Of a stretch of 27,014 nt of DNA, positions 15,572 through 22,570 are shown piece by piece. The DNA lies in NCBI GenBank assembly GCA_964500415.1, contig CAZCOB010000023.1, forward strand, positions 1 through 27,014. The letters are read 5' to 3'. The position numbers and the translations under genes were made by a program. The first letter of the stretch is position 1; every line of letters begins with the position of its first letter. The notes below the pieces were generated by a model, which searched no databases, was not told the origin of the DNA, and was given only the letters and a program-made list of their open reading frames with translations. The stretch comes from JAFGPF01 sp964500415. GTDB taxonomy: Bacteria; Chloroflexota; Dehalococcoidia; Dehalococcoidales; RBG-16-60-22.

Positions 15572-17527
15572 TTAAATTATCCGGCCGATATTTTCGCCTT
15601 CCAGTATCGCCATGTCTATCTTTCGCGGCGCCACGCAGTCGCCGATACGATGCAGCTCTTTGACTTTGCCCTTGAGTGCTTTATAGAGTCCGTCCTCCAC
15701 GCGATTGCCCAGAGCGTAGACGACCGAATCGTAGTCGCTGAAGGTCTGCCACTCGTTGTTGTAATAGTTCAGGCCGTTGACCTCCAGCCCCTTTATCTCC
15801 ACGACGGCGAAGTCGGGTGTGAAGGTAACGCCTTTCTGCGCCAGGCGCTGGTGAGACAGGTACGAGTCCTGCGATGGCCCCAGCTCGGAGCCGATGGTCG
15901 GCGAAGATGTTACGATGTGTACTTTCCGGCCGCGCTCGGCGAGGAGTTCGGCGGTAGCCGTTCCCTGGTGGTGGCCGTCATTATCGATGAAGAGGACTCT
16001 CTCGCCCACGTCCTTCTCGTTGAGAAGCGCCTGCCAGACGTTAAAGATATTCGGGCCGTCCGCGCCCGGCAGCGGGCACTCCCTGGGCACCGAACCCGTG
16101 GCGATAATTACCACGTCCGGTTTCTGCTCCAGGATGAATTCGGCGGTGACTTCTTTATTCAGGACGATTTCCACGGGCAGTAATTTGAGCTGGTTCTCTT
16201 CGTTGCGGATAACGGCCCCGATTTCTTCCCGTCCAGCCCCCAGGGCGGCGATATTTACCTGGCCTCCCGGTTTATCCGCCTTCTCGTAGAGTGTTACCGT
16301 ATGGCCGCGTTGTGCGGCAATCACCGCGGCGCGCAGTCCTGCCGGCCCCCCGCCCGCGATGAGCACCTTTTTCTTAATCGGCGCGGGCTTGATGGAGCCG
16401 GTGCCGCGTTCTTTTTCAAAGCCGATGTTCGGATTCTGAATACAGCCGATAGTCTGATTAAGGCCGACACGCCCGTAGCAGCCCTGATTATCGGCCACGC
16501 AGAGGCGTATCTCGTCGAGCCGTCCCTCCTTAGCCTTGTTAGCTATTTCGGGGTCGCAAATCTGCGCCCGCACCATACCAATCATATCGGCCTGGCCGTC
16601 GGCCAGCACCCTTTCCGCCATGACGGGGTCGTTAATCCGCCCGGTACAGAAAATGGGCAGCTCGACCACCTCTTTAATACCGGCGGCGAGGGGAATGGTG
16701 TAGCCCAGCGGGGAGTGCATGGAGGCACCCACCAGGTAGAGGTTATAAAAAGTCGCCAGGCTTAAATCGATGAAATCTATCTTATTACTGGCCTCGAAGC
16801 GACGCGCCATTTCCTTCGTGTCTTCGAGGGTCAGGCCGCCCTGCACCATCTCGTCGGCGCAGAGGCGTATCCCCAGCGTAAAGTCCGCCCCGACCGTTTT
16901 CCTGACCGCCGCGATAACCTCCAGGGGAAAACGCATGCGGTTTTCCAGGCTGCCCCCGTAATCATCGGTGCGCAGGTTGTTCAGGGGAGATAAAAACTGC
17001 CTCAGCAGGGAGCTGTGTCCCATCTGGAGTTCGATGCCGTCGTAGCCCCCTTCGCGGACGTGGCCGGTCGCCCGGCAGAAATATTCGATGACCTCCCGGA
17101 TATCTTCTATCTCCATTTCCTTGGGCACTTCCCGGAACATGAAGTCCGCCACCGGGGAGGGCCCCCAGACCGGCAGGCGGGAATAAGAGCCGTCGCCCTG
17201 ACCGCCGTTGTGGTTCAACTGGGCGAATATCTTCGTTTCGTACTCGTGGACGGCGCCACAGATGCGGCGGTAGCCGGGAACGACCTCCGGCTTGAAGGCA
17301 TCGATTAGCTTTTCATAAGCGTGGTCGGTAGGGTGTACGGACTGCTCCTCCGATATTATCAGTCCGGCGCCGCCTTTAGCCCGCTCCGCCAGGTAATATA
17401 CATGACGTTCGCTCGGCAGGTTATTCTCGGCGAAATTGGTCAGGTGGGAGGAAAAGGAAATGCGATTTGGCACGGTTATCCTGCCGATTTGCAGCGGTGA
17501 AAATAGATATTTAAATTGCCCGTACAT
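15572..17527 (-). CDS. OYE/FadH-type Fe-S flavoprotein oxidoreductase, mycofactocin-associated
   Basis: 651 residues, AAGGGG 9 nt before ATG 17527. The N-terminal half (1-335) is an FMN-binding old-yellow-enzyme barrel: LFSPLQIGR...NR, AQLNHNGGQ, an HSSLLRQFLSP segment and DDYGGSLENR. An Fe-S linker (343-362) leads to FAD/NAD(P) domains with VLIAGGGPAGL near 389-399 and a C-terminal IGDC motif. The layout is that of 2,4-dienoyl-CoA reductase FadH and trimethylamine dehydrogenase. The ligand positions are C343, D346, C350 and C362: exactly the FadH spacing, but Asp replaces the second Cys. FadH/OYE oxidoreductases are recurrent neighbours of mycofactocin genes (known from comparative genomics); their reaction there is not established. 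It could move electrons between a nicotinamide or mycofactocin pool and the ETF encoded next. Confidence 0.88.
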   Translation of the reverse strand: MYGQFKYLFSPLQIGRITVPNRISFSSHLTNFAENNLPSERHVYYLAERAKGGAGLIISEEQSVHPTDHAYEKLIDAFKPEVVPGYRRICGAVHEYETKIFAQLNHNGGQGDGSYSRLPVWGPSPVADFMFREVPKEMEIEDIREVIEYFCRATGHVREGGYDGIELQMGHSSLLRQFLSPLNNLRTDDYGGSLENRMRFPLEVIAAVRKTVGADFTLGIRLCADEMVQGGLTLEDTKEMARRFEASNKIDFIDLSLATFYNLYLVGASMHSPLGYTIPLAAGIKEVVELPIFCTGRINDPVMAERVLADGQADMIGMVRAQICDPEIANKAKEGRLDEIRLCVADNQGCYGRVGLNQTIGCIQNPNIGFEKERGTGSIKPAPIKKKVLIAGGGPAGLRAAVIAAQRGHTVTLYEKADKPGGQVNIAALGAGREEIGAVIRNEENQLKLLPVEIVLNKEVTAEFILEQKPDVVIIATGSVPRECPLPGADGPNIFNVWQALLNEKDVGERVLFIDNDGHHQGTATAELLAERGRKVHIVTSSPTIGSELGPSQDSYLSHQRLAQKGVTFTPDFAVVEIKGLEVNGLNYYNNEWQTFSDYDSVVYALGNRVEDGLYKALKGKVKELHRIGDCVAPRKIDMAILEGENIGRII

Positions 17528-17554
17528 ATTATCTATCCCCTTCCGGTGATAGTA

Positions 17555-18589
17555 TTACCTGCCTTCGAGCGGTGGTGCGGGTGATGCGTCCCGGCTCCAG
17601 TTCGCCAGGCATTCGGGGTCGGCGCTGTTGAGGTCGCGGCTGACGAAATAGGCTACGGCGGGACAACCGCCGCGGCAGCTATCGAAGCGCGGGCATTTCC
17701 GGCAGGCCTCGGGTTCCAGCTGACGGAAATATTTAAACGCCGCCGAGTTATCCCAGATATCCTTGAAGGTGGTCTCCCTCAGGCTACCTCCACAGAACTC
17801 CCTTTCCTGCATGAAGGCGCAGGGAAAAACCGAGCCGCAGGGGTCGATGCAGCAGGTCATCTTGCAGGCCCCGCACATGTCCAGCCCGAGGTGCCGTCTG
17901 CCGTCCTGGGAGATGGAGAAAAAGGAGTCGCCGGTGAGGATGGTGAGGTCGTCCCCGAGCCAGTCGGACAGCTCCCGCAGCTGTTCCGTGTTCAATCTCA
18001 GCATTTCCCAACTCTGGCGCGCCCGCCCCGAGGGACGGAAACGCGATACCCGCAAACTGGCGCCGTAAGAAACCGCCATCTCCTTGAGCCGGCGCAGCTG
18101 CATGAAATTCAGCGAGGTCACCACGGTATTGATGGAAAGGGGGATATCCCTACCGGCCAGGCGCTCGATGCCTTTAATAATGCGGTGGAACGTGCCCTCG
18201 CCGCGGATGCGGTCGTTGACCTCGGGCGTGGCTCCATCCAGGCTGACCTGCACGTTTACCAGCGGATTGCCCGTGAAACACTCTATGGCCTCGTCCGTGA
18301 GTACGGTGCCGTTGGTGCTGACGCAGGTAACGATACCCTTTGTATGTATGTACCGCAGCAGCGGGAGGAAATAGTCTTTAAGCAGCGGCTCGCCGCCGCC
18401 GAAATTGATTTCGAATACTTTAAGGGCCGCCAGCTGGTCGACAATTCCCCGGCACTCCTCAAAATCGAGCTCGCCGGGGGATTCCTGGCTGCTGTTGGAG
18501 AGGCAATGGACGCATTTAAGGTTGCACCGGTGGGTGATTTCCCAGGTTATATTTACCGGTGCGGATAACGGCCAGTCAGCGTACTTCAT
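17555..18589 (-). CDS. mftC: MftC, radical SAM/SPASM mycofactocin maturase
   Basis: 344 residues. The radical SAM motif is C22-x3-C26-x2-C29 (THRCNLKCVHC), followed by NFGGGEPLL. The C-terminal SPASM region shows CGACKMTCC, the GSVFPCAFM strand and CRKCPRFDSCRGGC, giving auxiliary cluster ligands. MftC oxidatively decarboxylates the C-terminal Tyr of MftA and then forms a carbon-carbon bond to the penultimate Val (established in mycobacteria). The ATG at 18589 overlaps the end of mftB by 14 nt; AAGGA about 9 nt upstream lies inside mftB. A TTG one codon earlier is possible. Identification rests on motifs plus the adjoining mftA and mftB. Confidence 0.95.
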   Translation of the reverse strand: MKYADWPLSAPVNITWEITHRCNLKCVHCLSNSSQESPGELDFEECRGIVDQLAALKVFEINFGGGEPLLKDYFLPLLRYIHTKGIVTCVSTNGTVLTDEAIECFTGNPLVNVQVSLDGATPEVNDRIRGEGTFHRIIKGIERLAGRDIPLSINTVVTSLNFMQLRRLKEMAVSYGASLRVSRFRPSGRARQSWEMLRLNTEQLRELSDWLGDDLTILTGDSFFSISQDGRRHLGLDMCGACKMTCCIDPCGSVFPCAFMQEREFCGGSLRETTFKDIWDNSAAFKYFRQLEPEACRKCPRFDSCRGGCPAVAYFVSRDLNSADPECLANWSRDASPAPPLEGR

Positions 18590-18842
18590 CAATAATCATC
18601 CTTTTTTTTGTAAGGCGCTCCGTCAGCCTGGGTAGCGCGCGCTCGATAATCTCGGCGGGGGTGTCGGTACGCCCGGCGATGTCGTTTATTATGCCGTCGA
18701 ACGTCCAGGTGCCGTCGAAATGCTCGGGATAAAGCCAGTCGCCGCTGCGTACGAAGCAGACCTTGTGGCGCGTCTGCATGTAGAAAAGCAGCCCCCAGCT
18801 TTCCTTTCTTACCTGAACGTTGTCGGCCAGGCGGCAGGTCAT
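18576..18842 (-). CDS. mftB: MftB, PqqD-like precursor-peptide chaperone
   Basis: 88 residues. It fits the RRE/PqqD-like MftB family in length, position and pattern: VRKESWGLLFY near the N-terminus, then a C-terminal helical part (IINDIAG...PAEIIERALPRLTERL). MftB binds the MftA leader and presents it to MftC. The ATG lies 2 nt after the mftA stop. Its GGAG Shine-Dalgarno (18853-18856) sits inside the codons for the MftA core residues CGV, with a 10-nt spacer, so translation is likely coupled to mftA. A run of eight A residues near the end does not lead into mftC, because a TGA follows in that frame. Confidence 0.92.
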   Translation of the reverse strand: MTCRLADNVQVRKESWGLLFYMQTRHKVCFVRSGDWLYPEHFDGTWTFDGIINDIAGRTDTPAEIIERALPRLTERLTKKRMIIDEVR

Positions 18843-18844
18843 GT

Positions 18845-18964
18845 TTAGTATACTCCGCAGATGCCGTCGATGCTGAGTTCTTCGATGACGATCTCCTCGA
18901 TAACCTCGGGTTCTTCGACGGTCTGGCTCTCGTTTTTCGTGGTTGCCGCGGTCTCATTTTCCAT
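18845..18964 (-). CDS. mftA: MftA, mycofactocin precursor peptide (39 aa)
   Basis: A very small gene: an acidic Thr/Glu-rich leader (begins MENETAATTKNESQ), an EEIVIEELSIDG segment and the C-terminus CGVY. The ending IDGICGVY matches the mycofactocin precursor signature IDGMCGVY with Ile in place of Met. The last two residues, Val38 and Tyr39, are the ones MftC crosslinks to become the cofactor. It is followed by mftB after 2 nt and then mftC. The ATG at 18964 has AGAAGG 11 nt upstream. Overlapping reading frames of greater length here are shadows with no motif. Confidence 0.96.
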   Translation of the reverse strand: MENETAATTKNESQTVEEPEVIEEIVIEELSIDGICGVY

Positions 18965-18999
18965 TTGAATCTTAACCTTCTTTCTGTTCTTCCTAAAAG

Positions 19000-19017
19000 A
19001 CGGGTGACGAACCCCGT
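19000..19017 (-). terminator. Possible weak terminator or attenuator before mftA
   Basis: On the transcribed strand ACGGG and CCCGT form a 5-bp stem around an 8-nt loop, directly followed by CTTTT. It lies 36 nt upstream of the mftA start, in the 153-nt gap after the iron alcohol dehydrogenase, the longest gap inside the operon. The stem is short and the U-tract only four, so readthrough would be expected. It could set different levels of the dehydrogenases and the biosynthesis genes (inference). Confidence 0.3.
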
Positions 19018-19117
19018 ATATATTTTACAATTATCAGGGGTTTCTCGCCACCCATCTAGTTTTTTCCTGTTGACTTTTCCGGCGCTGCCTATTGCCCGCA
19101 GCTTATACAATCGGTGC

Positions 19118-20329
19118 CTACAGGGCGCTCTTCAAAATGCCGATGCATTCATCGTAGTTGAACTCTTTGGGGTTACCCTGGCTGCAGAAGTCGTTGGAAT
19201 ATACTTTAACGATGTGGTCGAAGTCCTTCTCTTCAAGGCCGAACTGCCTGTTAAGCTGACCGGGAGTGATTTCCAGGTCTTTAAGAAGTTGTTCTATCTC
19301 GTAGAACCAGCGGTCGGCGGCTTCCCACTCGGTCATGCCGGTGGTATCGACGCCCATCGCGCGGGTTAAAGCGGCAAATTTATCGATGCAGGCGGGCTGG
19401 TTATATCTTTCGCCGGCCAGCATCATAACGGCGTTAATCCGGCCGTGGTGGCAGTCCGTGAGGGCGCTTATCTGGTGTCCTAGGCCGTGCACGATGCCGG
19501 CGCCCGCGCCGAAGCCGATAGCGATACCCCCCATGGTGGAAGCCCAGGCCATGCGCTCGCAGGCATTGTTATCCATGCGGTTATAGGTGAACTCCCGGAG
19601 GTTATTGTAGATAAGATCGTTGGCCCGCAGGAGCATGCCGTAGGAGTAAGGCCCCTGAACCTTGGTGACGAAGGCCTCGATGGCGTGTGCCAGAGCGTCA
19701 AAGCCCGTCCAGGCGGCGATGTCGCGGGGTTGCAGTCGGCTGAGCAGGGGGTCGACGACAGCCACGGTGGAATGGATGTTGGGGCCGCTGACCAGCACCT
19801 TGGCTTTAGCCTTGGTATTGGAGATAGCTGCCCAGGAGGAAACCTCGGCGCCCGTGCCGGAGGTGGTCGCCACCGAAATCTGGGGGATTGTGCAGGGCTT
19901 CATGTTTTTAATCGTTTCCTCGAAGGGAGGGTCGAGAAAAACGGTAAAGTTGGTGACGTCCTTGCCGCCGTTAGCGTCGATGACGCGGACGCACTTGCCG
20001 GTATCGATGGAGCTACCGCCCCCTACGGCTACCACTCCGTCGCACTGGCCCTCTTTGAACGTTTTGTAGGCTGCCATTATCTCGTGGTCTTTGGGATTGG
20101 AAGTAATTTTATCGTAGATTTCCGTGGCCACGCCGGCATGGTTGATTACTCCCTTTATTTCTTCAACGATACCGGTTCCCTTGAGCCCGGAGGTCACGAT
20201 GAGGGCCTTTTTCATGCCGGCGCCTTTACATTCGTTGCCGATGGTTTGATAGGCTCCCCAGCCCAGGGCTATCCTGGGGATGGGGTTGGTGTAAACGATG
20301 GGAAACTCAAAAATCTCCTTATTAATCAC
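19118..20329 (-). CDS. Iron-containing (group III) alcohol dehydrogenase
   Basis: 403 residues from GTG 20329, chosen because GGAGG sits 6 nt upstream; an in-frame extension to 20461 runs into the preceding gene and has no motif. Nucleotide-binding GGGSSID lies near 103-109. Metal ligands by pattern are D211 and H215 (GFDALAHAIEAF), H281 (HGLGHQ) and H295 (HHG, where most members have PHG). The family oxidises primary alcohols such as methanol, ethanol or 1,3-propanediol with NAD(P). Some members (methanol dehydrogenase/Mdo types) hold the nicotinamide tightly and need an external acceptor, which makes it a candidate client of the mycofactocin encoded 150 nt downstream. Client status is inference. 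Confidence 0.92.
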   Translation of the reverse strand: MINKEIFEFPIVYTNPIPRIALGWGAYQTIGNECKGAGMKKALIVTSGLKGTGIVEEIKGVINHAGVATEIYDKITSNPKDHEIMAAYKTFKEGQCDGVVAVGGGSSIDTGKCVRVIDANGGKDVTNFTVFLDPPFEETIKNMKPCTIPQISVATTSGTGAEVSSWAAISNTKAKAKVLVSGPNIHSTVAVVDPLLSRLQPRDIAAWTGFDALAHAIEAFVTKVQGPYSYGMLLRANDLIYNNLREFTYNRMDNNACERMAWASTMGGIAIGFGAGAGIVHGLGHQISALTDCHHGRINAVMMLAGERYNQPACIDKFAALTRAMGVDTTGMTEWEAADRWFYEIEQLLKDLEITPGQLNRQFGLEEKDFDHIVKVYSNDFCSQGNPKEFNYDECIGILKSAL

Positions 20330-20384
20330 GGTTTTCCTCCTTTTCTTTTCTCTCCAATATTGTAGTCCATAATCGCGAGAATCA

Positions 20385-21416
20385 TCAAGAAACCCGCAGC
20401 AACACCTTGATATTGGCGTCCTTGTTTTGAACCAGTTGCTCGAATCCCTGTTCGGCAGCATCTTTAAGGGGAACTACGGAGGTAATCAGGCCGCTGGGGT
20501 CGATTCTTTTATCCGCCAGCAAATCGATGGCCGTCCTGCCTTCGTGGACGTAGATGGAGCTGCCCACGAGCATTTTCTCGGTGAAGGTGATGGTGCTGAA
20601 GTCGAAGTTGCCGGGTTTTTCAAAAACCCCGGTGATGACGGCGATGCCTCCCCGGCGGGTGAGCTCCACGGTAAGCTGGGGAGTATCCGGGTAGCCGACG
20701 CATTCGATAGCGGCATCCGCTCCGGGTCCGCCGGTGAGCTTCATAAATCTCTGGATGGGACTACCTTCATTGAGGTAAATAACGGCGGTAGCGCCCAGCT
20801 TTTCGGCCAGTTCCCCCCGGCCTTTATGCTTGGCGACGAGATAAACCGCAGCAGCGCCGGCGGCGCGTGCGGAAAGCAGGGCGCAGAGGCCGATAGCCCC
20901 GTCCCCGACGATGGCCACGGTGTCCCCGGGGCTTACCTTCCCCTGCCGGACGGCGTGAAGGGCCACGGCCAGCGGCTCTACCAGCGCGCCATAATCGTCG
21001 GACACTTCGTCGGGGAGTTTATAGCAGGCATAAACCGGGGCGACGAAATAATCCGCCATGCAGCCGTCGGTGGAGAGTCCGGTGAATCCCTGGTTGATAC
21101 AAAGGTTATACAGTCCCTTTTTGCAGCAATAGCATTCCCCGCAGTAGTAATAGCCGACGCCACTCACCCTGTCCCCGACCTTGAAATCTTCGCCCCCTTT
21201 TCCCGCCGCCGCCACCCTCCCGGAAAACTCATGCCCCAGAGTCAGGGGGGCTCTATCCGGGGGTATCATGTGGGGGCCGGTGGCGTATTCTTTAAGGTCC
21301 GTGCCGCAGATGCCGGCCAGAGCCACCTTGATTTTTAGTTGTCCCTCCTTGGGAGAAGGTTCCGGGACTTCTTCATAACGCAGGTCTTTCTGGCCGTACC
21401 AGCGTAGCGCTTTCAT
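20385..21416 (-). CDS. Zinc-dependent MDR dehydrogenase (butanediol/threonine/sorbitol dehydrogenase-like)
   Basis: 343 residues from ATG 21416 with GGGAG 8 nt upstream; a GTG three codons earlier would overlap that site. Catalytic zinc residues are C37 (GICGTD), H62-E63 (GHEF) and the Glu of VEPLAVALHAV. Structural zinc ligands are C92, C95, C98 and C106. The coenzyme motif is GDGAIG. The overall pattern is closest to (R,R)-butanediol, L-threonine and sorbitol dehydrogenases; exact substrate unknown. It is the first gene of the mft operon, 44 nt after the predicted transcription start, and 55 nt before the iron alcohol dehydrogenase. It may feed alcohols to, or be re-oxidised through, the mycofactocin system (inference). 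Confidence 0.9.
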   Translation of the reverse strand: MKALRWYGQKDLRYEEVPEPSPKEGQLKIKVALAGICGTDLKEYATGPHMIPPDRAPLTLGHEFSGRVAAAGKGGEDFKVGDRVSGVGYYYCGECYCCKKGLYNLCINQGFTGLSTDGCMADYFVAPVYACYKLPDEVSDDYGALVEPLAVALHAVRQGKVSPGDTVAIVGDGAIGLCALLSARAAGAAAVYLVAKHKGRGELAEKLGATAVIYLNEGSPIQRFMKLTGGPGADAAIECVGYPDTPQLTVELTRRGGIAVITGVFEKPGNFDFSTITFTEKMLVGSSIYVHEGRTAIDLLADKRIDPSGLITSVVPLKDAAEQGFEQLVQNKDANIKVLLRVS

Positions 21417-21466
21417 AGGACACACTCCCGGTAATTAGCTGTAATTATTTGTGGGGATACCAAGTT

Positions 21467-21495
21467 ATTATTAAAGAGTGAGGGTGATTTGTCAA
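21467..21495 (-). promoter_or_regulatory. Promoter of the mft operon
   Basis: On the minus strand TTGACA (21490-21495) is a perfect -35, followed by a 17-bp spacer and AATAAT (21467-21472), 5/6 of a -10. The start would fall near 21460, giving a 44-nt leader before the zinc dehydrogenase. The two copies of the 12-bp direct repeat at 21479-21510 lie within the spacer and just upstream of the -35. Confidence 0.6.
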
Positions 21496-21510
21496 GGATG
21501 GGGGTGATTT
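21479..21510. repeat. 20-bp-spaced direct repeat, candidate operator
   Basis: TGAGGGTGATTT (21479-21490) and TGGGGGTGATTT (21499-21510) match at 11 of 12 positions. Their centres are exactly 20 bp apart, about two helical turns, so a dimeric regulator could bind both on one face. They flank and partly cover the -35 of the mft promoter. No regulator gene lies next to them in the window. Confidence 0.45.
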
Positions 21511-21554
21511 ATTATTCTGTAAGCGTCTGCAAAATAGCCACACCGCACTCAAGC

Positions 21555-21563
21555 TGTTATAAT
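21555..21563 (+). promoter_or_regulatory. Extended -10 promoter of the MoxR operon
   Basis: TGTTATAAT is a perfect TATAAT with the TGn extension, which can work without a good -35; the hexamer at the expected -35 distance (TAGCCA) is poor. The start would be near 21570, giving a leader of only about 11-20 nt before the MoxR gene. Confidence 0.55.
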
Positions 21564-21589
21564 GAACGAAAAAGAAAGCGGTGCGGGTT

Positions 21590-22567
21590 ATGGAAGAAGT
21601 CAACATCGGGCAGATAAAAGATGCTGCCCTTAAGGTAAAGGAAAACGTCGAGCGGGTTATCGTGGGCAAGAGCGAGGTGGTGGAACTGGCGATTATCGCC
21701 CTGCTCTGCGAGGGGCATATTCTCATCGAGGACGTGCCGGGGCTGGGCAAGACCGTCCTGGCGAAGTCGCTGGCAAAATCTCTGGGATGCAGCTTCCGGC
21801 GTATTCAGTGCACGCCGGACCTTTTACCCTCGGACATCACCGGCACCTACATTTTTAACCAGAAAACGTCCGACTTCGAGTTCCGTCCCGGGCCGGTAAT
21901 ATCTCAGGTAGTGCTGGCGGACGAGATAAACCGGGCCACCCCGAGGACGCAGTCGGCCCTGCTGGAGGCGATGCAGGAACGCCAGGTCACCGCCGAGGGT
22001 GAGACCAAGCCGCTGCCCCGCCCCTTTCTGGTCATGGCGACACAGAATCCCATCGAGCTTGAGGGCACTTTCCCCCTCCCCGAGGCGCAACTCGACCGCT
22101 TCCTCATGAAAATCCAGATGGGTTACCCGTCGGCCGAGGACGACCGTCTCATTTTATCGCGTTTCCGGCAGTCCGACCCGCTGGAAGAGTTGGAGCCGGT
22201 ATTATCGTCCGACGACCTTCTGAAAATGCAAAAAGCCTGCCGCGAGGTGCACGTCGCCGCCGACGTGGAGGACTATATCATCCGCCTGGTCCACGCCACC
22301 CGCGAACATGCCTCGGTGGAGCTGGGGGCCAGCCCGAGGGCAATGCTGGCGCTTTACAACGTTTCGCAGGCCCTGGCCGCGCTCAGGGGCAGGGCTTTTG
22401 TCATCCCGGACGATGTAAAGTACCTGGCGACTCCCGTAATGATTCATCGTATCATTCCTAAGGCGGAGAGTCGACTCCGCGGCCAGAAAGCCGGGCAAAC
22501 CCTGAAAGAAATAATGGATTCCGTATCCGTCCCGGTGGAAGAGGAACCTGCCGCCGGAGAAGGATAG
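21590..22567 (+). CDS. MoxR-family AAA+ ATPase
   Basis: 325 residues from ATG 21590 (a GTG three codons earlier, 21581, is an alternative; neither has a strong ribosome site). Walker A is GLGKT in EDVPGLGKTVLAKSLA, Walker B/sensor is LADEINRA followed by TPRTQSALLEAMQE, and ATQNPIE is sensor 1, all typical of MoxR. The C-terminal lid domain has SPRAMLAL. MoxR ATPases act as chaperones that assemble or activate membrane or metal-containing complexes, usually with DUF58 and VWA partners. The next gene starts 3 nt downstream and encodes the DUF58 partner. It is divergent from the mft operon with 173 bp between the starts; a functional link is possible but unproven. Confidence 0.95.
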   Translation: MEEVNIGQIKDAALKVKENVERVIVGKSEVVELAIIALLCEGHILIEDVPGLGKTVLAKSLAKSLGCSFRRIQCTPDLLPSDITGTYIFNQKTSDFEFRPGPVISQVVLADEINRATPRTQSALLEAMQERQVTAEGETKPLPRPFLVMATQNPIELEGTFPLPEAQLDRFLMKIQMGYPSAEDDRLILSRFRQSDPLEELEPVLSSDDLLKMQKACREVHVAADVEDYIIRLVHATREHASVELGASPRAMLALYNVSQALAALRGRAFVIPDDVKYLATPVMIHRIIPKAESRLRGQKAGQTLKEIMDSVSVPVEEEPAAGEG

Positions 22568-22570
22568 GCG

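Noticed and set aside
18594..18611. A8 run near the end of mftB as a slippage site fusing MftB to MftC
   Set aside because: In the mftC frame a TGA follows immediately after the run and before the mftC start, so slippage would end translation rather than fuse the proteins.
18589..19110. A 173-codon minus-strand reading frame spanning mftA and mftB
   Set aside because: It is highly basic, has no motif, and covers mftA and mftB in another frame; the 39-codon mftA has the diagnostic CGVY ending and fits the neighbours.
20330..20461. Longer start for the iron alcohol dehydrogenase
   Set aside because: The extension overlaps the preceding zinc dehydrogenase and lacks a ribosome site; GTG 20329 has GGAGG 6 nt upstream.
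19487..21338. Long plus-strand reading frames opposite the two alcohol dehydrogenases
   Set aside because: Gly/Val/Asp-rich antisense shadows with no domain or ribosome site; the minus-strand genes have clear metal-binding motifs.
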